Below, piece after piece: positions 44,601 to 56,051 of a stretch of DNA of 64,000 bases. The DNA comes from Sordariomycetes sp. S80-01Y. Taxonomy: Eukaryota > Ascomycota > Sordariomycetes. Both the position numbers and the translations under genes were made by a program. The stretch is taken from assembly GCA_037042185.1 (NCBI GenBank), contig JAXQJY010000029.1, positions 1,054,001 to 1,118,000 on the forward strand, given 5' to 3'. Position 1 is the first letter of the stretch. Each line of letters begins with the position of its first letter. The notes under the pieces are model-generated. The model saw only the letters and a program-made list of their open reading frames with translations. It ran no database searches and had not been told where the DNA came from.

Positions 44601-47600
44601 CTTTGCTGGATTTGGTTGGCCTGGTTGGCGGCAGCTTGACGCGCGGCATTGTACAATGCCTGCATCTTGCCAAACTTGACAAGGAAGTCTACAATCTTGC
44701 GGAAAGGCTCCTCAACAAAGTTCAATTTGATCGAACCTGCACGTAGGAAGATGGAGCTATCATAACCGGGGTAGGCTTTGGGGTTGCTCGAGTCGAAGGT
44801 CTCATACCGGAAGTCAGCGAGTTCGTCACCTTCAATGGTGACAAGCCTGCGAAGGTTGGAGTCCTCTGAGACACCCTGGTTGACATCATCTACAAGAGAT
44901 AAGTTTCCCAGTTTCGATGATATCCTCATTGTCTTGCCGCGCAAGAAGATGCCTGTATCTGCTTGGTTCAAAGACAGAGTGGCGAGTCGAATGCCGTCGT
45001 TGTTGAGAATGAGGCGGATGGTCTTGAGCTCAACCTTCACACGGATAGAAGCCGTATTGGCCTTGGGCTTCGCGGCATCGATAATCGTCTCTTCGCTCTT
45101 GGCGTCATCGTCGTCTGAGTCTGCAATCGCTTTTTGGTTTTGCTGGTCGTCATTGCCACCCGCGAAGGTGACCAGGATGAAATCGAGTAAGGTCAACAAG
45201 GTCTTCCTGGTAACTATCAGGTTGATAGTAGATACAGCCGCTGTGACGTTCGTCTCCACGCCCTCGTAAACCGGCATGAATTCCGGCGAGAGAGGGTTGA
45301 CCTTGACAAACTTGACATGAACCAAGCTCCGGCCTTCTTTCAGATCCTCGCTATCGCCAGATGAAACGATTGACTTGAACTCGCTAGAAGGGTTGTCCAC
45401 GAAGTCATCCACGGTCACCGAACCCAGTGACACCTCAGCCGCAATGTCGTACGGCCGAGTGTAGAACTCGAGGTCGAAGCGCTCGGCAACTAGCTCTACA
45501 AGTAGCGAGTCTGGCTTTCGCCGATCAGGATCGCTCTTGTACAGTGAACCCTTCAGGGTATCAACCTTGAATTTGAACTCGAAGCTCCGCTGCTGCACCT
45601 TAAGGTGCTCGTTTTCCGCGCCGTCCGTAGCATCTTCGAAGTCGTCGTCGTTATCATCGTCCATGTCGTTCAGAATGACAGCAGTGTGCGGCTGCATGAA
45701 CCCGAATGCATCAGACGCCGCACGCTCCCGCCCGGACTTCCGTCGCCCCTTGCCCGAAGCGCTTGTCGAGGGTCGCGGGTGAGCTGGTTCCTCGTCCTTG
45801 CCCTCTTTGAGCTGTTTCCGTTGCGGTTGTTCATGGAACTTGGGAATTGCAAGCTCAATGATCTTCATCAAGTTCTTGTATTTCGTGTCCGAAACTGCAG
45901 CATGGAGCATCGGTAGGTGCCCATGAACCTTGAGCTTCGTCAAATTAGGGGCCTTCGGCATGATGGAGGTCTCCACGACGAAGTCGACATTGATCTTATC
46001 GACGACGTGCAATCGCGATTCCTCGTCCTTCTCGACTAATTGTGCCTTCGTCTCTTCTATCGATGGTCCGATGAGAACTTGCGTCGATGTGAGCTTGACA
46101 AGGAATTTGTCGTACATGACAGACTCGAGTCTCTTAAAATCCTCTTCGCTGTAAGACTGTCTTTGTTTCGCCTGTATGTCCTTCATGACACTCTGATCAA
46201 CCAACTCACTGTTGACGTGGATATGACCCGCATCGACAATCAGGCAGGTAGAGTCCTCGGTCGTGATGCTCACCGGTACGATGATGAGTGGCGCCTGGAG
46301 GTCTAGCTCAGCGTTGATTGTCTTGTGTTCCTCCAAAGCAAACTCCAGACCAGCTCGAGTCTGTTCACGCAGGCCTTCGACCGTGGCCCCAGCGCTTTCC
46401 ATGAGCGCTGCGATAGACTCCATATGTCGCTCGGGTGGCCTGAAAAAGTCGGCTACTCCAACCACAAAGTTGGGGTTCCATACTACTTCGAGGGGCTTCA
46501 TCGAGCCAACAACGGCAATGTCTCCCCTCCGCTCGATGGGGTTTTTCTCAAACTCAAACTGGAAGAAGGGGTCCTCGTTCGGCTGGTCCAGCTCTGCCAA
46601 GGACAGCCTCTTCCGCTTCTTTGCTTCTGGGGCGTCCTTGACTCGGACGATCTCAGGATAAAGACTGTCCGGCGTAGTACCGTCGTTGACACGGAGACCA
46701 CCGAGACTGACATTTGCAAGCATGGAGTCCTTCCGTTGCAGGGCCTTAGCCTTAAAAACGTCGAAGTGCAAACTCAGAAGATCCATAGGGTTGTGGTGTG
46801 GGCTCTTCTTCAGGGTGAAGCTACCTGTGCTCAAGGAAGCCTCGAGCTGTAATTTGATTGCTTCTCGAGGGACGTCGACCGAGTCAGCCAGCGCCGTTTT
46901 TTCATCCCAGTCGATAGCATCGTACAGCTCCTTGCGCTGCTCCTCTGTGATCTGTGTATTCTCTTCGTTCTCCTCGATGTTCTCTTGAGGTTTCGATCCC
47001 CATAGCCAGGAAACCCAGCCTTGTTGTTCCTGTTGCTGTGGTTGTCTCTTCAAAGCCTCTGCATTCTCTTTCTTCAGCTGGTTGCGAGCAAGCGAGCGCC
47101 AAAAGCGTAAATCTTCATAGCCAAGATTCCACTCCAGCCGGGACAGGTCATCATTTTCTTCAGCAGAAAGCTGCTGCTGCTGCTTGCGTTTTTTGAAGAG
47201 CTCGATGTACCGCTTGCGGTTGTCTCTGCGCTCCTTAAAGTAGTCCCATGTCCAACGGCGATTCCTCTCTTGGATCTTCCCAAGGACAGCGTTACCGGCG
47301 AAGAGAAACCACGCGCGCGGGTCTTCCTTGGCAGTGACGCCCTTGGGCTGGAGCTTCTTGTACTCTTGGTGCCGGATGAAGTAGTGGAACAGATCTACCA
47401 TCATCAGACCATCCCGGTATTGGTCGTCATCCAAAACCAGACCAATTTCTTCGAAAAGCAGGTTGGCCTTGAATTTGGGTTTCCGGATGTCGCCCGTTTT
47501 GTCCAACTCAATCTTCGCTTGTCCGCTGACAGGTTTCAGAATGAACTGTTGGTTAAGACCGGAATCCTCGTGCTTTATCATCTTCTTGAACTGCACAACC

Positions 47601-48322
47601 ATGTCTTCGTATGCCATCACCTCATCAGAAGAGGCCGTCTCCCGTCCGGTGCCCATTAGATCAGTGTCCGTATTCCAGTACACGGCCAAGGCGCCCAACG
47701 TGGCAAGCTTGTTGGTCACATCGCCCGAGTCTTGAATGAAGGTAGGCTTCCACTGGCCATCCGTACTGACAGCGCTGAACTCCTCCAAGGTGACACCGAG
47801 CGCGAAGGGATGTCCAGGTGCAGATATCGAGTCTTCGTATCGAATGTGGATGTTCTTGACCGTGACCTGCAAATTGTCGACAATTTTGGTGACAAGGCTC
47901 TGAGTGAAGCTCTGGTTCTTTTTCTGTTCTTCCTGGCTCAGACCCTCCATGTTCCTTTCCTTGAGCAGCTCGGCGCTGTCCAGCTTCTCCATCTTGAGAC
48001 GCTGCTTACGGCGCTCCTCTTCCTCTTCGTCGTATTCAGCCTCCTCTTTCGGACTCGCGAGCAGAAAGACATCTTCAACGAAGACCTTAACGGGTGCGCC
48101 TCGCAAGTTTGACCAAGGGATGACAAGGGTAAGTTCGCCGACGTGGCCTTCGATGACGTTGACTGGCAACTTGAGCTGGTCAAGGGCTTCGCGTCGAAGC
48201 TTCAGATTTCGCAGCTTGACGTCTCCAGACCAAATGCCGACTTTGAGCTGCGTTGGATCAAAGTTCTTGACGTACATGCCCAGGAAGCGGTTAAGCAACC
48301 CGGCAACGAGCCCCTCCAACAT
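38674..48322 (-). CDS. VPS13: VPS13 bridge-like lipid transfer protein, 3199 aa
   Basis: Exons 48322..41874 and 41824..38674; the 49-nt intron splits a Lys codon (..NPMTK VYPHMKIKLS..). Its length fits yeast Vps13 (3144 aa). The chorein N-domain opens MLEGLVAGLLNRFLGMYVKNF with QLKVGIWSGDVKLRNLKLRREAL. A long series of beta-rich groove repeats follows to about residue 1900. The VAB adaptor-binding repeats run over the splice junction (IRNYTGFDVVV, LIENATEIPVELGVYD, LENLLPYDFKYRIYD, LQNKLGEEILIRE). The APT1/ATG2-C-like helical region ([33 protein letters not shown]) and a C-terminal PH-like fold (YFDEEYIGHLELPKEDMVVM) end the protein. By family it moves phospholipids in bulk between organelles at contact sites. 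The gene fills 9.6 kb with one intron. Confidence 0.97.
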
Positions 48323-49461
48323 GGCGGCGGGCTTGAATAGCCGTGACCCGGGCCGGGAGATGGACGGTCAGGCTGCTTGATCTCGGGATCAGGTTGGCGA
48401 CATTTGCCAAGTTCACGAATGGGGCGTCGCGCCCGTGTGCTCGGAGAATTGGTTGCGTCGCTCGGGCTGGCGAGGTCGAATGTTAAGGGCGTAGTCGTGT
48501 CGCCTGCGGTGGGGGGGTTCGTACAATGATGATGAGCCTTGGTGACGGGGGCTCTGTGGTTGCACTGTGTGCTATTCTGCTCTGGTTAGGACTGCTGGCC
48601 GTAAATGATGTGCGAAGTCGCCTCACAAGCCAAAGGAACGTCGAGGATGGAATTCGTGACAGATTGCTGAGGTCGAGGATCAGGTTCGGTTCAGTCCAGG
48701 CCAGGAATTGGGCGGTGGGTGCCAATTGTCGCCAATCAGAGGCCCACAAGCTGGAGGTCGATGCCCAGATTTCGATCCTCGCAGCGCCAGGCACTATGAC
48801 GCCGTCACTAACAATTTAGCACCACCGCCGAGGGGCTGAGCAGCGGCGACCAGTCAGCGCCAAAGCTGTGTCTGAGGCGCGCCAATTCGGCAGGACGAGA
48901 CGGGGATGAGGGGATCGAGCGTCGGCGTGTCTAATGCGTACTCTCTCATTACTCCCATCTACCAACAGAGTCAGTACTGAGGTAGACTAGTATCCATGCA
49001 AGACCCTAGATCACAAGCCCGGCCTATCGCCGGCGTTGTTGACGGCAACCAGACCCCGGAGCAACTGGTCCTCATGCTTAAATGACGTCAACGTCAACCA
49101 GGGCAGCTCCAGCTCCACCCCAGCTCCAGTCGTGACCTCACTGTAGTCAGGGCAGCTTTCAAGCTCGACCAACGCGTCTCCAAGTCGATGCCACCCGATC
49201 CGGTCGCCTCCATCACCATGATGTATGACAAAATACAGAAATTTTGAATGGGGGGTCCTCCATCAATTGACGTCTTGAGGCTCGGCATGGCTCTGCCGCG
49301 CAATAATAATCGTAGCCCCTGCCCTGAATTGACTTTCACCACTTGCCCTGCCGTCGGACACGGACCTTGCTAGACATTGACCTCACTGCTATCCTTCTGT
49401 CAATCTGGAGCTCTTGTCGCTGCCTTGATCACATACACACCTTTTCACATTCGTCGCAATC
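48323..49461. promoter_or_regulatory. Divergent promoter region of VPS13 and the DUF3429 gene
   Basis: 1.14 kb, GC-rich near VPS13. No gene is recognised: the frame at 48526-48819 has a hydrophobic start but no family resemblance. TGACGTCA-like stretches (ATGACGTCAACGTCA near 49082 and TTGACGTC near 49267) could be bZIP/CRE sites. Confidence 0.45.
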
Positions 49462-50693
49462 ATGTTCCGGGTCACGCGACCGCTCGTCCATCACCTCCGA
49501 TCCGCCCCTACACCCAAAGCCTCCCTCGCGATCCACCTACGCAATCAGAAGCCGTTCGCGATATCTCAGTCTGCACGTTTTGCCAGCGGTGGGAAGAAGG
49601 ATGATCAGCCCCCTCCGCCCAAGAAAGAAATCGACTACGAAGCCGAGCGCAAGGTTGGCGAGCAGAAGCTGCAGTCAGATCCGTCTTCGGTATCGATAGA
49701 GAGCTCTACGCGCGCCAACTGGGACAAGGGCCCCATCACGTCGGCCACCAAAGATGAGAGTGTTCAGGTGGGCTTGAAGCACGATGTTGTAAGCTGCGCT
49801 TCGATTGATCTTGTGCCTGCGAGATGATCTAACAGCCGCCCCAGAATATTGCTAAGGAGGCGTTCCGCCTGAACAAGATTCCTAAAGAGTCCCACGTTTT
49901 AGGCCTCGCCGGCACCATCCCTTACTTTGGAACCTCGCTATCTACGCTGTACCTTGCCTGGGATTTATCGAAGGAGGTCCCTACTGGCAGCGCTCTCCTC
50001 GACAGTCTCTTCATCGACCACGATACTGCGCGCTACCTGCTCAACCTCCTTGAGCCTCTTCAGCTTGGTTACGGAGCCGTCATTATTTCCTTCCTAGGAG
50101 CTGTTCATTGGGGTCTTGAGTACGCCGAGAAGACACCTGACTTTGCTCGTACCCGTTTCCGTTATGGAATGGGTGTTGCTGCCTCGGTCGCTGCTTGGCC
50201 GACCCTTCTCTTGCCCATTGAGTATGGCTTGACTACTCAGTTCATGGCCTTTGTAGCGCTCTATTTCGCCGATGCTCGCGCAACGACCAGAGGGTGGGCC
50301 CCAAAATGGTACGGCCAGTATCGCTTCATGCTTACAGCTATGGTCGGTCTAGCCATGTTTGTTTCTCTCGTCGGACGCTCGCAGATTGAGAAATCCGAGC
50401 GTCTCAGCAGCGGGCATCTTCGTGGAAGCATGAACAGGAGCGGGATCGCCGATACTACCACTGACTGGGCCAAGGTAGAGGCCGAGGAGAAGAAGAAGAT
50501 CAAGGAGGAGGAAGAGAAGAAGAAGAAGGAAGAGGAAAAGAAGGCGAAGCAAAAGAAGAAGGATGGCGAGGGCAAGGGCAAGCAAGGTGAGAAGAAGGCC
50601 AAGTCGGAGGACAAGGAGAAGAAGGACACCGACAAGCAGGAGAAGAAGGATGGTGAACAGAAGGACAGCGATGATGAGAAGAAGAGCGAGTAA
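49462..50693 (+). CDS. DUF3429/TMEM69-like mitochondrial inner-membrane protein, 391 aa
   Basis: Exons 49462..49788 and 49845..50693; the 56-nt intron has donor GTAAGC and branch CTAAC. The N-terminus (MFRVTRPLVHHLRSAPTPKA, to about residue 45) is Arg-rich without acids, a good mitochondrial presequence. The membrane part shows IPKESHVLGLAGTIPYFGTS, GAVIISFLGAVHWGLEYAE, RYGMGVAASVAAWPTLLLP, FMAFVALYFADARATTRGW and PKWYGQYRFMLTAMVGLAM, the standard DUF3429 pattern. The last 75 residues are almost only Lys, Glu and Asp, a solenoid-free charged tail or single alpha helix. A downstream AG six codons' worth earlier would give two or three extra residues (PPQ) and is the main splice doubt. The role is unknown. 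Confidence 0.9.
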
Positions 50694-51001
50694 AGAGCCC
50701 AGGCTGGTGTTCTAGGAGTTTTGCATCATTAATGACAATCCAATGGCGTTTTGGGCTATTCCTTAAATCCACGGGCCGTTCCCGAGCTTCCTGCAGCCAC
50801 AAGGTGCTTTTGCGATGATCACACGGCTCAGGTCTCACTCATACGAGCGGACACCCGAACCTTGTCTGTGCATTTGACTTTTGTAAACACCAACAGTCTC
50901 ACATCAGGAGCAAAGTCGTCAGCTCCCGCACTCACCCCTCATCGACGAGACCTCGACATTCATCACGGCCACCAGCAAAAGTCGCTCCCAGTATCAGCAA
51001 C
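50694..51001. other. Short intergenic gap
   Basis: 308 nt holding the 3' UTR of the DUF3429 gene and the leader of the next gene. No site is recognised. Confidence 0.5.
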
Positions 51002-51457
51002 ATGGCCTTCACGCTGACCAAGTCGCACATCCACCAATCCTTCTCTCCTCTCCTTTCTACCAATGCGACCGATCGTTCCAAGTTCTTCCAGGAAGTCTGC
51101 CGGCCAGACATTACATGGACCATCACGGGCCGCCACGCTCTCTCGGGCACCCGCCACGACATCCCCTCGCACGTGGCCGCGTCCTTCAACCGTCTGCTGC
51201 CCAAGCTCACGCACCCTATAATCTTCCGCATCATCAGGATCATGCTCGATGGAGACGTCAACGAGGATGGATGCAGATGGGCCTGCGTCGAGACCAAGGG
51301 GGAGGCTTGGACCAAAAGCGGAGAGGAGTATTTCAATGAATACGTATGGTTGACGAGGTGGGACGCGGAAGGCCGTATTGTGGAGATCAGGAGTTACTTT
51401 GATAGCGCCATGGCGGAGTACATCTTGCATCTTGAGGTCCCGGGGGGAGATCACTGA
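51002..51457 (+). CDS. NTF2-like / SnoaL-like domain protein, 151 aa
   Basis: A single exon. The pattern of an N-terminal helix, then DITWTITGRHALSGTRHDI, a helix with a basic run, and paired strands (WACVETKGEAWTKSGEEYFNEYVWLTRWDAEGRIVEIRSYFDS) is that of SnoaL-like NTF2-fold proteins. The final strand with RIVEIRSYFD is the most family-typical piece. Such proteins may be small isomerases or hydrolases or merely bind ligands; no catalytic residue can be assigned. There is no signal peptide. Confidence 0.85.
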   Translation: MAFTLTKSHIHQSFSPLLSTNATDRSKFFQEVCRPDITWTITGRHALSGTRHDIPSHVAASFNRLLPKLTHPIIFRIIRIMLDGDVNEDGCRWACVETKGEAWTKSGEEYFNEYVWLTRWDAEGRIVEIRSYFDSAMAEYILHLEVPGGDH

Positions 51458-51775
51458 GGTTGACTTGGCGTTGTACCTCTCGAGAGAACACAGCAGAAAT
51501 CGATCCTGAAGCACGCACGAGGAATAGATTAGCAAAGAACCTCGGCCGGCTCGTCCATTAGCCATATATGCCTTCATGAGCAACCGCATGCCTGAGGCCG
51601 GGCGTACAATTGAATCCGCATGATATCACAAGTCTCAAACACTAGGGGGTATGCGTCCAACGCCCAGAAATGCACCCAGATAACTGGCCGATAAGGCCTA
51701 AAGCAACCCCTTTCCTGCCTCATGCCCTAGGATCAACCTCCCTCTGCCATTATCTCTCTCCACTCAACTACTCCT
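51458..51775. other. Convergent 3' intergenic gap
   Basis: 318 nt between the 3' ends of the NTF2-like gene and STU2. Nothing is recognised. Confidence 0.5.
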
Positions 51776-54520
51776 TCATGGTCTTTGGAATCCCTGCTTG
51801 GCCTGCTAGCTATTAGTGACGGATCCCACTGCAAGCGGTGGCTTGACCTACCTTCATCTGCTCGATGCGTGCCTTCAGCTGGCTCGTCACCTCAGCTGCA
51901 CGCTTCCAACTCTCCTGTCCGTTCCCACTAGGCTGCGGCAGACCAGACGTTGGTCGCTCGCGGTAGGAAGCTGGAGGATTGGAACCAGCATCGCTGCCGT
52001 CATCTCGTGCTGAAGGAATGCTTCTGAAGTTCCTGGCTGGAGATCCTCGTCCTGAAGACGCTGAGCTCCCAGCAAACATATCGGGGCTAAGAGCCTTGTG
52101 CCTGGGGTTGAAAGCCTCGCCATTTTCCTTCTCTTCCGACAAGTTACTTGTGAAGCTCATTCTGTTCTTCTGCGAAGAGGCGGCGCCCGAGTCACGGTAA
52201 ATTCCCGCTTCGTCGTGTGTTGGCGAGGTCAGGCCTGGACTCGCGGTACCCTGGCCCCCGAGGCCTTCAGCTCTACTGAGCGCCCTCTTCAGGCGTTCCA
52301 GTTCCCGCCTTAGGCGCTCGTTCGTTGATTCCGTGGCCTCGCAATCGCTGCGTGCCCGTACTAGCTGTGTTTCTTTTGCCTTTATGCTCAAAACATCACG
52401 TGTGTGGTCTTCGATTAAGCCAGCGTTAGAGTTCTTGAGCTCCTGGATTTCGGTCATGAACTTGCTCCTCTCCTGTCGCATATCCTCTACCTGGCGCGCT
52501 AAGCGCTCGTTGGACGCACGAAGCTCTTCGAGTTCGGCACGCTCAACAGCTGCAAGTCCGCTAGCTGGCGGGGGCGACTCGGGAGGCATTTGCGGCGGTG
52601 CGGCGGTAGGCTTCGCCAGCGATCGTCCGGCCAGGCCACGGGTCAACCCACTTCTGGGTTGGGGCGGAGGCGCGTCATCATCAGGCATAACAGGAGGACC
52701 GCCAGGCGCTCGGCGAGGTGAGGCAGGCGCTCCGATAGTCCGCTTCTGGGGAGCTTTCAGTCCCGCAAGACCAGATGATTTGGGCATTCCCAACTTGCTG
52801 CCTGCAGGCTTCGGCGCAGGCGCTGCGGCTGGCGGATCATCTGCTGGGGGGGCGGCAGCAGCAGGTGCAGGCTTCTTCGCCATCGGCTTCTTCGCGACGG
52901 CCTTCTTCGTAGGAGGAGCTGTTCTAGCTTTAGGGGGGGCAGGTGCGGGCTTCGGCTTGTCCTTGGCTTTGACCTCTGCTATGTCAAAGAACTCCTTGAC
53001 CTTTGTCTTGCGAATATCGTCTAATCCATCCAAATGAGGCGTCATGGCACGTTCGCCAATGATCTTCATGATGGTTCCTAGGATCTCGGCACCACCATCT
53101 CGCAGGGCTGGACTCGACTCAGAAAGAAGCTTCTTTCCAGACTCCACAATCGAAGCAATCTCAGGCTTAGGCGGCACATCTCTTGTAGTTCTCAAGCAGC
53201 GAATCAGAAACTTCATCGTGCCCTCCTTGACCTGCGGGTTCTTATTGCTGAGGTAGGCAGTGATGTCTTCCAGGCATTCAGACAAGCTGGTGGCCTGGAA
53301 TACAGCATCTAGAGCGTTACCTAGCGCATCCGCTACCGAGGCCTTCTTCTCCTTCAATCGATCCATGATGGGCTGTTGCACAACGGGCCTGTACTTGGCG
53401 AAGGCTTTCCGTAGACCTTTGGCAAGGACTTCGATACATTGAGCCGCTTGAGTGACAACCGCCACGTTGGCGTCCTTCATGCACTTCGCCAATCCGCGGT
53501 TAATTTCATGGAAGTCTCCGTCCTTGATCCGGGGCACGTCCAATGCCTTGTAGAGGCCTTCGACAGCCTCTTTCCTGTCCTTCCATTTCGAGGATGCCAG
53601 CTGGTCGTGAAAGTTGGGAGGCACCGATTTGAGAACATCTTGGGGCTCAGCCAGATCGAAAGCGTCCATCTCGGCGGCCTCCTCGGGTTCGTCTCCGACC
53701 TCCTCAGCTTCGTCGCCCCCAGCAGGTGCGGACTCGGCGGCAGCTTGTTGCGATCGAAGTAGGCGTTCTTGCTTTGGCGCTGGCTCTGCCTTGATTTTCT
53801 CGAATTGCGCCTCTAGGTCGGTCTGTTGGGTGGGCTTCAGGTCGCCCCAGAACATGGGCTTCATTGCCTCCCGCAACCACCGATACAACTCAACGGTAAG
53901 ATTCGTCGCCTCTGCACGAACGTTCTTATCGGCAGCACCAAACACCTTCGGCAGGCACTTCAATATTGGCTTTGGGTCGACGATCTTGCATCCAAAGTTG
54001 TGAACGATTTGTGTGAGCGCGTTGAGGGTGGCCGCGACGTTCTTTGGCACCTTGTTGGAAAGACCGGGTAGCATATCTTCGACAATGGGCCCAGCAGCGT
54101 CCATCTCGATATACAGGAGTAAAGCCTCAAGGGCGTTTTGCTTGGTCGCTGGTCTAGTCGAAGACAGACATTTCTCGACAATCGGCGTAACGGTGTATCC
54201 GCGCGTTCTTGTGCAGCAGTCTCGGCCTCCATATTTCAGGAAAGCGCATAGCGCTGTGACACCCTCTGACTGTGCAGCAACGTTGGAGTCGAGCACAGCG
54301 CCCTTCCAAAGACTGGGGTCGCTCGTGAATGTTCGAAAGCAAGGGTCGTCCTCATCCGGCGATACTGAGAACTGTTTGGCAGCATCTTCGTAGGCGGCTT
54401 TTCTAACTTTCCAGACCTGCAGAGGTCAGTTATCGTCTTCCAGTACGCGCGTGACACTACCTTGTGCGTGAAGCGGTCTGGCAAAGGGAGAGAGCTGAAA
54501 TCCTCCTCTCCGTCAGCCAT
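51776..54520 (-). CDS. STU2: XMAP215/Dis1-family microtubule polymerase (STU2/Alp14), 883 aa
   Basis: Exons 54520..54461, 54416..51852 and 51802..51776. The first exon gives MADGEEDFSSLPLPDRFTHK, joined to VWKVRKAAYEDAAKQF; the 44-nt intron is very short. The last exon is only nine codons including the stop (KARIEQMK then AKQGFQRP). TOG1 spans about residues 1-240 and TOG2 about 270-500 (PPNFHDQLASSKWKDRKEAV). A basic Ala/Pro/Lys linker rich in PAPKA-type runs (about 510-640) should bind the microtubule lattice, and a coiled coil at about 645-735 (LEELRASNERLARQVEDM) dimerises it. Yeast Stu2 has 888 aa and the same order. It adds tubulin at plus ends and works at spindle poles and kinetochores. 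Reading on through the last donor would instead end QMKVGQATACSGIRH. Confidence 0.95.
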
Positions 54521-56051
54521 GGTGTGGTATCTAGGGCGTTTTCGTCGGGTTCTCGCTTCGTCGAAGTGGTACTCGGTCGAGGTCGAGCGGGGGTATCTCT
54601 GTCTTTTCTGTAGTCGCGTCAGCCGCTGCGTTGCCTGGCTAATGAAGTCTCGAAGCGACGAATGGCGCTTTCGACTGCTAGTGTTGAGCATGGTGGCTCG
54701 TAGAGAAGAGCGGCAAGGCAATGCGCTCGATCAACGCAGCCGGGTCGCGCGCCCTCGTCTCGTTGAGAACAGCTGAGGCACGTACCTCTTAGGAACAGGA
54801 TCGCAAAAGCAGGAGCAATGCCGGAGACAATGGGAAAGGCTCTTCGTCGTAGACTTGATCTATTAAACGGCAAGTATCAGGTCGTGCTATCTGTGTCTAG
54901 CGAGTTAGCAGGTCTGGTGTCAAGTTTGCGGCAGGGACCTCCGATGTTCGTTGTCGAGTCAACCAGTGGCAGGGCCGATAGGCGCGGAGTGATTGTCGCT
55001 GGCGAAAGATGACATGAAGGATCGATTTCGATGACTCACCCGAATTATTCAACTAGAAAGCGTTATGGTAAATGAAGAACAAAGAAGCGCGGTCGTTGTT
55101 GCCGGTGTAGTTGCAGGTGCGATCTCGAAATCGGAGGGGAAGGTAAATGTCAACAAACCCCGGTGTCCACCGCCCACTCTTGGGCTGTCAGGCACGTCAC
55201 CTGATTCGCTCATGCGTTGGGCGTCAACACCGACACCGTTAGAGGTGCCGAGACTTTTCCTCGGGAAAATACAATTGCTGATGTCTATGTTGGAAGTTAC
55301 ATATGTAAGATGTAGGTAGTAATACCGCAGTACTATAGCTAAGCTATTTACTCGCAGCCGGTTTACTATAGTAGCCGTAGAAGAGCAAGCTTTCGGAAAC
55401 CAAGCTGGGCTGCCAGGCTGGACCCCGAATCCGCTCGACCAAACAGAAACGACTACGGAGTATCGCCCGAGCATGGAGTAAGGTACCTTACCTTAGCAAG
55501 CATAGGACCCTTAGATAATTTACTGAGGATGATATAGTGATGCCCATTATGATTCCTCCCTTTTACTACTGAATTTCCACTTTTAAACTACGGAGGCGTC
55601 ATCTTCTTGGGCATGTTTCTGATTTCGGCAAACCCAAACTTACAATACTCCCACGGCGTCGGTCAGACTAACCAAGAATGCCTGGGAAGGGTCAATGGAG
55701 CCCACTCTATAGAATAACAGCCATCAATGTATTCGTGGTTCTCTTCTTATCGTTTCTAAATTTCCGTGCTTTCGCACCCGAGAATAGCGTTGCCGATGAA
55801 AGATTCAGGGTAGGTTAGTGACGGTCACGTGTGCTTATAGCCATGACGATGCATGGATTCTTTTAGCGTCGTCGCGAACTCTTTGGTTCGAGATGCAACA
55901 AAACCCACAGTACCGAGCCTCACCAACTTGCTTGTTGCCCGAAAGGACTGCGTTGATCATGCGCCCACGTTGAAAGCACAAGGACGAGGGACGTTCTTGA
56001 TTCTTGTTTTTTGCGATCTTTGAAGCCCTCGGCTTCGAACAATCACCTGCT
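54521..56051. promoter_or_regulatory. Divergent region between STU2 and the G-patch gene
   Basis: 1.53 kb with no gene recognised; an apparent frame at 54818-55012 is short and featureless. It holds a near-palindromic TAAGGTACCTTACCTTA around 55479-55496 and an AT-rich patch at 55310-55380 with a small palindrome (ATAGCTAAGCTAT). Confidence 0.4.

Noticed and set aside
55870-55900. GGTTCGAGATG as a tRNA B box
   Set aside because: The heptamer lacks the closing C of the T-loop, and no acceptor stem or A box pairs with it.
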